Shown piece by piece: positions 1 to 9,725 of a DNA stretch of 64,000 bases. Source of the DNA: Aristophania vespae (GTDB lineage: Bacteria; Pseudomonadota; Alphaproteobacteria; Acetobacterales; Acetobacteraceae); NCBI RefSeq assembly GCF_009906835.1, contig NZ_CP047652.1:939001-1003000 (forward strand). The letters run 5' to 3'. The notes under the pieces were generated by a model, which was given only the letters and a program-made list of their open reading frames with translations, searched no databases and was not told where the DNA came from. How positions within the stretch are numbered: the stretch's first letter is position 1; each line of letters begins with the position of its first letter. Position numbers and translations under genes: made by a program.

Positions 1-1
1 C

Positions 2-1000
2 AAATTAACCGGCACAGACATGGAAATTGCCGTTGTTGAGGAAATTCCCGCCCCTGGTGGTGAAAAGGGATCAACCACTGTTCCGGCATCTGTTCTTTTT
101 GAAATTGTGCGCAAATTGCCAGATAGTGAGTCCATCGAATTTACACAGGGCGAAACTGACACACCCTTGACCTTAAGAGCAGGACATTATGCGACTGAGC
201 TTAATGTCCTTCCAATAGATGATTTTCCTGCCATGGTTGCAGGAGAATTACCGCATAATTTTAAAATTCCCGTTTTGGCCTTACGGTCTCTCATTGATCG
301 CACAAAATTTGCGATGTCCAATGAAGAAACACGTTATTATCTAAATGGCATTTATCTGCACGTTAAAGATGATAACGGCACAAAAAAACTTCGCTCCGTT
401 GCAACAGATGGCCATAGATTGGCACTTGTTGATGCTGAGTTACCTGAAGGGGCAAGCACCATCCCCGGTGTTATTATCCCTCGTAAAACAGTGACAGAAC
501 TCAGAAAACTTCTGGACGAAAATGATGCAGAAGTGGAAGTAGCACTTTCTGACACACGCATTCAGTTTAAAGTCTCTTCCGTGCTTCTTACATCTAAACT
601 CATAGATGGTAATTTTCCAGAATATGAGCGCGTCATACCAAAAGATAATAAACGCTGCCTTCGTATTTCAAAGCAAGCTCTGGCCTCTGCTGTTGGCCGT
701 GTTGCGGCCATTAGTCAGGAACGCTCACGCCCTATCAAATTAACTTTAGGGCAAAATCGCCTTACTCTTTCTGCTACCAGCCCAGATCAGGGCATTGCGC
801 AGGAAGAATTGGGTGAAAATAGCGTCACTTACAATTCCGAACCATTGGAAATTGGCTTCCAGGCACGTTATTTAACTGACATAACAGACCAAATTGATGC
901 AGAGGCCGAGTTCTCATTTGCTGATAACGCCTCTCCAACACTTATTCAGGATACGCAGCATTTATCAGCACTTTTTGTGCTGATGCCAATTCGCGTATAA
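2..1000 (+). CDS. dnaN: DNA polymerase III beta clamp, 5' end outside window
   Basis: Sliding clamp that tethers the replicative DNA polymerase to DNA as a ring-shaped dimer. The frame is already open at base 2 (K-L-T-G-T-D before the first Met at 20), and these residues fit the family's conserved T-D-x-E-I stretch, so the Met at 20 is internal and the true start lies upstream. About 332 residues are visible of a usual 366-375, so roughly 40 N-terminal residues are missing. The conserved clamp segments ATDGHRLA (near residue 130) and the C-terminal YLTD and VLMPIRV are present. recF follows after 21 bases, the normal order in many bacteria. Identity is very secure. Confidence 0.97.
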   Translation, partial: KLTGTDMEIAVVEEIPAPGGEKGSTTVPASVLFEIVRKLPDSESIEFTQGETDTPLTLRAGHYATELNVLPIDDFPAMVAGELPHNFKIPVLALRSLIDRTKFAMSNEETRYYLNGIYLHVKDDNGTKKLRSVATDGHRLALVDAELPEGASTIPGVIIPRKTVTELRKLLDENDAEVEVALSDTRIQFKVSSVLLTSKLIDGNFPEYERVIPKDNKRCLRISKQALASAVGRVAAISQERSRPIKLTLGQNRLTLSATSPDQGIAQEELGENSVTYNSEPLEIGFQARYLTDITDQIDAEAEFSFADNASPTLIQDTQHLSALFVLMPIRV

Positions 1001-1021
1001 CTTACTCTTTATGAGAGACTA

Positions 1022-2164
1022 TTGAGGCTTAAACGTCTTACCTTAACTGACTTTCGCAATTATGAAAGATGCGTATGGGAGCCTAAAGCTCCCATCGCTG
1101 TCCTTACAGGCGAGAATGGAAGCGGGAAGACAAACCTCTTAGAGGCTATTTCGCTTTTATCTCCCGGGCGGGGGTTGCGTAACGCGCCTTTAAACCAATT
1201 TTACCGACAAAATGCGCCGCACTCTCAAACAGTACAATGGGGCATTGCAGCACAGCTTGAAAATAGGGGGCAAGAATTTTCGCTCTCAACTGGCTCTCAA
1301 CCGCGTGCCACAACGCAGCTTTCACACACTAAAAATGCCAGACGTGTTTTTTTAATTGATGGTGAAGCCAAACGGAACCAAAGCGAAATAGCCGCAATAG
1401 CCAGATGCGTTTGGCTAACGCCTCAAATGGACCGCTTATTTACAGAAACAACCTCTGGGCGAAGACGCTTTTTTGACAGGCTTGTAATGGGCTTATACCC
1501 TGACCATGCCTCTCAAATGGCCGCACATGAGCGTTCTGTTATGAGCCGGAACCGACTATTAACAACGCCTCATCCCGATGCGCTATGGCTTAATTCTATT
1601 GAGGAATCAATAAGCCGCCATGCCGTTGCGGCTACGGCAGCACGCATGTCCTTTATAGAACGCATGAATGGTCTCTCTCTTTTTGAAAAAGACTTTCCCT
1701 GCACAAATATCATTATTCATTGCGAAATTGCAGCACTTTTAAAAAATCATCCTGCTTTATATGTTGAGGACTGGTTACGTGAGCAGCTAAAAACCTCACG
1801 CGAGACAGATGCCGAAAAAGCTTCAACCTCGTACGGGGTTCATAAAAGCGACTTTTCATTAATTGACAGAGCAACAAAGCGATCTGCTGCATTATCCAGC
1901 TCTGGACAACAAAAATTAATGCTTCTTGGCGTTATTTTACATCAAGCTTTGTTAGTGCATGAAACATGGGGAACAATGCCTTTTCTCTTGCTTGATGAAC
2001 CTTTGGTGCATTTGGATAAAAGCAAAAGAGGCGCTTTGCTCACCACGCTCACTCACCTAAAAAGCAACGTCTTTTTAACCGGCACTGAATATGAAAATTT
2101 TGAGCCAATAAAATCACAAGCCGCATTTTACACCGTTAAAAATGGTTTTATTCAGTCTCGATAA
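1022..2164 (+). CDS. recF: DNA replication and repair protein RecF
   Basis: SMC-like ATPase that helps load RecA at single-strand gaps through RecFOR. The 380-residue length is normal. Walker A is GENGSGKT at residues 30-37, the ABC-type signature is SSSGQQK near residue 292, and Walker B is LLLDEP near 322-327 followed by the D-loop. The N-terminal LTLTDFRNY is typical of RecF. The start is TTG at 1022, only 21 bases after dnaN, with GAGAG just upstream; no in-frame ATG fits the conserved N-terminus. It is probably cotranscribed with dnaN. The gene is normally followed closely by gyrB, but here 4.8 kb of repeat-rich DNA separates them. Confidence 0.96.
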   Translation: MRLKRLTLTDFRNYERCVWEPKAPIAVLTGENGSGKTNLLEAISLLSPGRGLRNAPLNQFYRQNAPHSQTVQWGIAAQLENRGQEFSLSTGSQPRATTQLSHTKNARRVFLIDGEAKRNQSEIAAIARCVWLTPQMDRLFTETTSGRRRFFDRLVMGLYPDHASQMAAHERSVMSRNRLLTTPHPDALWLNSIEESISRHAVAATAARMSFIERMNGLSLFEKDFPCTNIIIHCEIAALLKNHPALYVEDWLREQLKTSRETDAEKASTSYGVHKSDFSLIDRATKRSAALSSSGQQKLMLLGVILHQALLVHETWGTMPFLLLDEPLVHLDKSKRGALLTTLTHLKSNVFLTGTEYENFEPIKSQAAFYTVKNGFIQSR

Positions 2165-2377
2165 GATATTTATCGCTGCTCTAACCCCCTTAAAAATTAA
2201 AGGGAAAATTAGCTTTTTCACCCCCTTAGCCTTTGCAAAATTCAGACTCATCTTACGAACTTAATTTTTTAAAACTCACTTCGTTAAGAAGAAATTTCAA
2301 CTTTCTTTATAGCTGATAACAGCCTTAATCCTGCAAAATATCTGCCTTAAAAACAGGCAAAATAATCGGTAACTTTC

Positions 2378-2407
2378 TTGACAAGGAATTTCCCTTTATA
2401 TAACAAT
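2378..2407 (+). promoter_or_regulatory. Putative CRISPR leader promoter
   Basis: A perfect -35 hexamer TTGACA (2378-2383) is followed by an AT-rich stretch giving TATAAC at 2399-2404 (15-bp spacing) or TAACAA at 2401-2406 (17-bp spacing). Transcription would begin close to 2413, just before the first repeat at 2422. The surrounding 2165-2421 is AT-rich and has no gene, as expected for a CRISPR leader. The position is seen in the sequence; the promoter function is inferred. Confidence 0.5.
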
Positions 2408-2421
2408 AATTTCCAGCAAGA

Positions 2422-2754
2422 GTGTTCCCCGCGCGTGCGGGGATGAACCGGGTAACGATCAGGAGCGCGGGAGTTTGTAGAGGTGTTCCCCGCGCGTGCG
2501 GGGATGAACCTTTCTGTGCCAATAGTGATGCGTTGTATTGAGCGTGTTCCCCGCGCGTGCGGGGATGAACCACTGACACTAGACGCAACGGAAGACGCGC
2601 TCTGGTGTTCCCCGCGCGTGCGGGGATGAACCTTTAATCCGTTTTTCTCCCGGTAATCCTCAAAAGTGTTCCTCGCGCATGCGGGGATGAACCAAACTCA
2701 TTGCTGGTTACGCGTCCACAACTGGCATGTTTTTCGCTTATGCGATGATGAATC
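2422..2754 (+). CRISPR. Short type I-E-like CRISPR array, no cas genes in window
   Basis: Five repeats start at 2422, 2483, 2544, 2605 and 2666, exactly 61 bases apart. The 28-29 bp unit begins GTGTTCCCC, contains the GCGCGTGC loop and ends GGGGATGAACC, forming the CCCCGC/GCGGGG hairpin typical of type I-E repeats. Spacers are 32-33 bases and all different. Repeats 1-4 are identical over 28 bases, repeat 5 has two changes (CCCC to CCTC, CGTG to CATG), and a sixth, strongly decayed copy lies in register at 2727-2754 (18 of 28 matches). Decay at the right end and the promoter-like left flank place the leader on the left. No cas1, cas2, cas3 or Cascade gene is visible within 61 kb downstream, so the array is remote from, or has lost, its cas operon. 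Confidence 0.95.
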
Positions 2755-2978
2755 TTTTTCACTGGAAAATGGGTTAAATCCCTCATCATGTTCTAAATTA
2801 CCATTTTTATTTTGCTATACATAAACAAGTTTCATAGTTTGAACAAACAGACCACGAGCAGAGTGGCCTAAAGAAGCTGCTATAATTTATGTCTGACAAA
2901 ATATTTTTTAAATCTCGCAAAAAACAAAGGTAAATAGCTATTTTTATGGCCATAATTTAATGGCCTTATGTGTAATGA

Positions 2979-3055
2979 AAAGCACAAAGCACAAAGCACA
3001 AAGCACAAAGCACAAAGCACAAAGCACAAAGCACAAAGCACAAAGCACAAAGCAC
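2979..3055. repeat. 11 perfect copies of heptamer AAAGCAC
   Basis: A perfect head-to-tail 7-bp array of 11 units with unrelated AT-rich sequence on both sides. It lies between the CRISPR array and the 135-bp repeats. The heptamer length would shift any frame, and no gene covers it. Perfect short arrays like this change copy number by slippage. Confidence 0.97.
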
Positions 3056-3177
3056 AAGAATAAAATGCTTAAAACTAATTAAAAGCAACAAATTACTGAA
3101 AAGCAGCTACAAAAAAGCTTCTGAAAAACAACTCTAAATCACATTTTTTTGCACTAAAAGAATCAGCCAAAACTAAA

Positions 3178-4115
3178 CTGTTGCCCGCACATTTTGCAGA
3201 GCCATTTACCTGCCTGACAAAACCATCTTTCACGTTTCAAATCAGGAAACGAAGTAGCACTTTGAGCTAGCGAAAATAATACCAGCTTTTAAAAAGAACT
3301 ACCCTAAACCTAGCTGTTGACCGCACATTTTGCGGGGCTATTTACCCGCCTGACAAAACCATCTTCCACGTTTCAAATCAGGAAACGAAGCAGCACTTTG
3401 ATCTAGCAAAATTATTACCAGCTCTAAAAAGAATTAGCCTTAACTTAGCTGTTAATTGCACATTTTGCAGAGCCATTTACCTGCTTGGAAAAACTAACCT
3501 CCACGTTTCAAATCAGGAAACGAAGCAGTGCATTGAGCTAGCGAAAATAATACCAGCTCTAAAAGAGCTACCCTAAACTCACCTGTTAACCGCACATTTT
3601 GCAGGGCTATTTACCCACCTGACAAAACCATCTTCCACGTTCCAAATCAGGAAACGAAGTAGCACTTTGAGCTAGCGAAATTACTACCAGCTCTAAAAAG
3701 AACTACCCTAAACCTAGCTGTTGACCGCACATTTTGCGGGGCTATTTACCCGCCTGACAAAACCATCTTTCACGTTTCAAATCAGGAAACGAAGCAGCAC
3801 TTTGATCTAGCAAAATTATTACCAGCTCTAAAAAGAGCTACCCTAAACTCACCTGTTGACCGCATATTTTGCAGGGCTATTTACTCGCTTAATAAAACTA
3901 ACCTCCACGTTCCAAATCAGGAAACAACGCAGCGCATTGAGCTAGCAAAATTATTACCAGCTTTAAAAAGAACTGGCCTAAACTTAGCTGTTAATTGCAC
4001 ATTTTGCAGGGCCATTTACCTGCCTGATAAAACTAACTCACACGTTCCAAATCAAAAAATAACGCAGCACTTTGACCTAGCAAAAATTATTACTAGCTTT
4101 ATTGGGCCAGAATAA
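3178..4115 (+). repeat. Seven tandem copies of a ~135-bp unit with periodic open frame
   Basis: Units begin with CTGTT at 3178, 3314, 3449, 3583, 3718, 3853 and 3988 (spacings 136, 135, 134, 135, 135, 135). Each contains the landmark CACATTTTGC or a near copy, the hairpin CGTTTC-AAATCAG-GAAACG, and GAGCTAGC or GATCTAGC. Copies differ by scattered substitutions, so the array is old. Because 135 is 45 codons, one plus-strand frame runs open through successive units. From 3663 to the TAA at 4113-4115 it is stop-free for 150 codons and reads as 45-residue repeats containing TFCRAIY and DLAKLLPALKR. No ATG, GTG or TTG starts this frame, and TAG interrupts units 1 and 4 at the same codon. I do not recognise the repeat. 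It is either the remains of a repeat-protein gene or a non-coding satellite. Confidence 0.9.
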
Positions 4116-4649
4116 TTTTTGAATTTTTTATAAAACAAAAATGGAATATTCATTTGATGGCGATGATTTATGAGTCATTTTCAAAAGAAAACCCCAAAAG
4201 AGGGAGTTTTCAAAACAAGCGATAATTAATTACGAAAAATTCAGCCTCCAAAATTGGAGCTGCAAAAAACAAAACACTAAAAAGTGATATTCAAAAAACA
4301 GCAAAAAACAGACCCGAGTACATCATTCATAAAAAAATGAGAATTTTATAAAACACAAAAAACAGGCAGCTTAACATTGGCAACATCAAAGCTTTTTTAG
4401 ACATATTTGTTCTTGAAATAAAAAAGACTTGGGCTGTGTAGGGGGTGTTTTTGAGGTGTTTTATAATGTGGTTTTTATCTGCCATGCCGAGTTAATTTTT
4501 TGCACGAATCGGTATGTTTTTGGATGTTTAGCAAATTTTTAATAATGACCGCTAAGTATAATTCTAATAAAAATAATTTATGATTTGTTAATTTTAAAAA
4601 GAAAAAACGCTCTTGACGGATATGAAGTAATAGTTCTATCCAAAAAGCA
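4116..4649. other. AT-rich non-coding stretch
   Basis: No gene, RNA or clear repeat was recognised here. It is very AT-rich with many A-runs and lies between the 135-bp array and the first hairpin element. A 66-residue minus-strand open frame crosses it but has no family resemblance. Confidence 0.5.
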
Positions 4650-4691
4650 GGCCGCAAGAGTGTTGACGCACTCAAGCGGCCCTAACCGCAA
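4642..4691 (-). terminator. Terminator-like hairpin element, left copy
   Basis: On the minus strand this reads TTGCGGTTAG, then a stem GGCCGC-TT-GAGTG with a 6-base loop, CACTC-TT-GCGGCC, then TGCTTTTT. Stem arms are at 4650-4655 and 4676-4681 (outer), 4658-4662 and 4669-4673 (inner). The hairpin plus T-run suggests Rho-independent termination of leftward transcripts. The same element, inverted, recurs at 6642-6692. It lies 30 bases upstream of the start of the unknown gene at 4721. Confidence 0.6.
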
Positions 4692-4720
4692 CCGTCCTTT
4701 GGAATAGAAAGGAACTGGCC

Positions 4721-5137
4721 ATGGCTAACCCTGGTGGTAGCATGTCTTATAGTGTCATTTCTAGTGGCTTTTCACCATTAGAACGCTATTCATCACAATT
4801 TTACGATGCCCCTGCAAATTTATTTTCCTATTACGTAACAATTTATATTAAGACACGCATCTACTTCCGAACGAAAAAAGAGGTTTTAGAAAGGCGCTAT
4901 GGTCGCGGCGCAATCTCTTTATTTCGGTTTCTTCGGAAGTCAGACATAATCCCACATTCATCTTTTTCAACTCATGGTTGTAAAATGGCAAGCCACTTTA
5001 CCAAACTCGCTGTTCAAGCCATTAGCGCAGGCTCGTTTGGTGTTTGGCAAGACTCTTATAGAAGGCTCTACTTCTCTAAGATTTTTGAGCCATTTAAGGC
5101 CTATGAGCAAAAAAAGATGATGAAAGGAATTTCATAA
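4721..5137 (+). CDS. Hypothetical protein, 138 residues
   Basis: I do not recognise this protein. It is 138 residues, basic and rich in aromatic residues (Tyr and Phe), with no signal peptide, no clear membrane segment and no catalytic motif. Support for a real gene is a good ribosome binding site, AAAGGA at 4708-4713, seven bases before the ATG, and an open frame longer than expected in AT-rich DNA. The stop codon sits on the left edge of a nested stem-loop (5137-5215) that could end the transcript. It is isolated: the nearest genes are recF and gyrB, each nearly 2 kb or more away. It lies between two inverted copies of a hairpin element, which could mark it as inserted DNA, but I see no transposase motif. 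Confidence 0.5.
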   Translation: MANPGGSMSYSVISSGFSPLERYSSQFYDAPANLFSYYVTIYIKTRIYFRTKKEVLERRYGRGAISLFRFLRKSDIIPHSSFSTHGCKMASHFTKLAVQAISAGSFGVWQDSYRRLYFSKIFEPFKAYEQKKMMKGIS

Positions 5138-5215
5138 GATAAGGCGGTTATCGTAAAATTGGGCCATGAGAGATAGTCTCTCTCATGGTCTGGGTTGCTG
5201 ATAAACGCCTTATCT
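5137..5215 (+). other. 79-nt nested stem-loop after the 4721 gene
   Basis: The outer arms AGATAAGGCG (5137-5146) and CGCCTTATCT (5206-5215) are perfectly complementary. They continue imperfectly (GTTATC with GATAAA). Inside is a perfect 10-bp hairpin, CCATGAGAGA (5164-5173) with TCTCTCATGG (5179-5188) around a 5-base loop. No strong T-run follows, so it is not a textbook terminator. It may be a structured 3' end, a small RNA or a cruciform site. The structure is seen directly; the function is unknown. Confidence 0.6.
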
Positions 5216-6130
5216 GGACTGAAAAATCATTCTGAATTGAAAAAGAATGATGCCGTTTTTTAAGACAAATTTTTCTCAAAATTAAAGTGGTTTTCAACCA
5301 CCACAAAAATTATCACTATTACTGCTCAGTAATACGTCAGCTTTGAAAAAATGTTTAGCTTTTCACGTTAGGTGTGAGTTTCGCTAAGCTTGAACGAGTG
5401 AATACGAAGTTAGAACCATATATTTCTTATAGCTGAGATAGTTCTTAGATATAAAAAAATCACCATCGCTTTTTAACCCGAGTGGTCTTCGAAAAAAGCG
5501 TTAGCTTTGGCGAAGTAAGTTTAGATTTTGCAAAGCTTGAGCGGGTGAAAAAAGCTATTTTACACCTTTTATTTTTTTACTAAATTAAACTAGTAATAAA
5601 TATTCTATTACACTAAATAAAAAAGTTTTTTTACAATGTAAAATGTGGAATGCGTTTCATGTAAAAATTTTATTTTAATATAGGTTAATATCACGCTGTT
5701 TTTTACAGTAGAGAATTCTAATTTAACGAAGTTAAGTCATTTAAAATAAGGAATTTTGAGCAGAATAACAGTTTTTTCCTTTATGTAGTCTGTGTTGACA
5801 CTAAAAGGCTAAAATAAAAGATCGATGATAAAAAATTATATTTATAAAAAAGAATTATCCTAAACTTCCATAACTGGCTCTTTTTGTTTTTATATGCCGA
5901 TAAAAGAAACAATGTCAGCGCGTGAGGCAAGAGCTAAGACAAATTGAGTAATTAGCGGCTATAGAAGTTCCACGATGTTTTATATCTAAAATGAAATGCG
6001 GCCCATTTAATGGGAAGTGGGATATAAGATGTAAGATATGGGATATACTGGTTATCCGACCTCCTATGAGACCGGCTCCAATTATTGGAGCTTTGAGGAT
6101 AGCAGTTCTAAAATTTAAGCGACTATAGAG
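5216..6130. other. AT-rich non-coding stretch
   Basis: No gene was recognised. Two similar 17-base words, AAGCTTGAACGAGTGAA (5386-5402) and AAGCTTGAGCGGGTGAA (5533-5549), lie about 147 bases apart inside weakly similar surroundings, suggesting an old direct duplication. The rest is very AT-rich. Confidence 0.4.
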
Positions 6131-6206
6131 TATGGATTCCAAAGAAATTGAGGTGGCAGGGCTTCTGGTAATTTGGTTAATCTCATTTTAGCCCAGGAGC
6201 GTTGCG
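6131..6206 (+). pseudogene. Short duplicated fragment of gyrB
   Basis: This stretch matches gyrB 9092-9166 closely: TATGGATTCCAAAGA, then TGGTAATTTGGTTAATC and TCATTTTAGCCCAGG are shared. It carries a 2-base insertion (GGGCTTCTGG against GGGCCTGG) and several substitutions, so it cannot encode the GyrB segment. It lies 0.73 kb upstream of the gyrB start and ends shortly before the octamer array. It is a relic of a rearrangement or partial duplication of the gyrB 3' region. Confidence 0.85.
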
Positions 6207-6249
6207 ATTTGGTTTTGGCTTTTATTAAAGCAATGCACAAGCAAGGTAA

Positions 6250-6503
6250 GGGTATAAGGGTATAAGGGTATAAGGGTATAAGGGTATAAGGGTATAAGGG
6301 TATAAGGGTATAAGGGTATAAGGGTATAAGGGTATAAGGGTATAAGGGTATAAGGGTATAAGGGTATAAGGGTATAAGGGTATAAGGGTATAAGGGTATA
6401 AGGGTATAAGGGTATAAGGGTATAAGGGTATAAGGGTATAAGGGTATAAGGGTATAAGGGTATAAGGGTATAAGGGTATAAGGGTATAAGGGTATAAGGG
6501 TAA
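6250..6503. repeat. 31 copies of octamer GGGTATAA
   Basis: A perfect head-to-tail array of 31 full 8-bp units (6250-6497) plus a partial unit. On the minus strand it keeps a frame open that would read LIPLYPYT repeatedly, but this follows simply from the period and is not evidence of a gene. A second array at 16229-16380 has the unit GGCTATAA, one base different. Confidence 0.97.
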
Positions 6504-6641
6504 GGCAATAGGTGAAAAAGCTTTTTAATCAAAAATAATATTATTTCTTTTAAATAAAAATAAAGTACTAGAAACGTCTTTGTGAAAATGCTAACAATAT
6601 TGTTAGCCGCAATGATATATATATTTAAAATCGAGAGAAGA

Positions 6642-6692
6642 TTGCGGTTAGGGCCGCTTGAGTGTTGCTGCACTCTTGCAGGCCTGTTTTTT
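6642..6692 (+). terminator. Terminator-like hairpin element, right copy
   Basis: The plus strand reads TTGCGGTTAG, stem GGCCGC (6652-6657) and GAGTG (6660-6664), loop TTGCTG, CACTC (6671-6675), GCAGGCC (6678-6684), then TGTTTTTT. It looks like a Rho-independent terminator shielding gyrB from upstream transcription. It is an inverted near-copy of 4642-4691: flank, both stems and T-run are conserved while the loop differs. Confidence 0.7.
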
Positions 6693-6939
6693 ATAAATTT
6701 ATTGCTTAATAGTCAGTGAGTGGCTAATGCTTTTTTCTCTTACCTGATTTTAAAAATATTTTTACTAGGGCCATATTTGCCGACATCATGGCGGCTTTGT
6801 CATACTGACAGGCCAAATGAGACATTAAGTTGCGTTATGAAAGCCGGCTTAATTAAGCGGGCGAACAGACTGGCTAAAATATAAAAATCACTCTATATTG
6901 AGCGTAATTTTTGGACCGTTATTGGAGTGATGCGCAGGC

Positions 6940-9383
<2,444 letters not shown>

Positions 9384-9423
9384 GCCACAGCATTAGGGTT
9401 TAACTAGTTCGATACCAAAAAAC

Positions 9424-9698
9424 ATGCTCTGTGAGACAATGTCAAAAGGACTAATGGAAGAGCTTAATAAAGTTCTGAAATTAGGCCTGTTAGGCTGTTA
9501 TCTTGCGGAGCCTTTTATAGATTATGGCACTCTCTTTAATCTACCCCGCTGGCCTTACCTGGCTAAATGTTAAAAGACATGTTCTGTAAGGCTAGCTTAA
9601 AGAGACTGATGGACTTACTTAAGAATAAAGTTTTGAAACTGGACTTATTAGGCGGTTATCTTGCGGGATTCTTTATAGATTTCGGTGCTGTTTTTTAA
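9424..9698 (+). pseudogene. Two decayed tandem copies of the N-terminal leader of the next gene
   Basis: Copy 1 (open frame 9424-9573, 49 codons) and copy 2 (9567-9698, 43 codons) resemble the first 40 or so codons of the gene at 9726. All share the pattern ML(C/F)..., LKN(K)VLKL, LGCYLAG or LGGYLAG. Aligned ATGs fall at 9424, 9579 and 9738, so the unit is about 155-159 bases. Copies 1 and 2 then run into stops (TAA at 9571 and 9696) instead of continuing into the mature protein. Each unit boundary has the same TAAATGTTAAAAG junction. These look like tandem duplications of the signal-peptide region, not separate proteins, although both short frames are still open. Confidence 0.75.
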
Positions 9699-9725
9699 TC
9701 TGGCTAGCTGGCCTTATTCGGTTAA

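Noticed and set aside
2325-2588. Minus-strand open frame with HPRTRGEH-type repeats
   Set aside because: It is read out of the CRISPR repeats, a well-known false gene type.
4475-4675. 66-residue minus-strand open frame over the left hairpin
   Set aside because: No ribosome binding site, no family resemblance, and it overlaps a terminator-like element.
4721-5137. REP-associated (RAYT) transposase or other transposase
   Set aside because: No HUH motif, catalytic Tyr context or DDE pattern is visible, although hairpin elements flank the region.
6188-6673. 161-residue minus-strand open frame with LIPLYPYT repeats
   Set aside because: It is the direct translation of the octamer array; period 8 keeps the frame open by arithmetic. 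No conserved non-repeat part.
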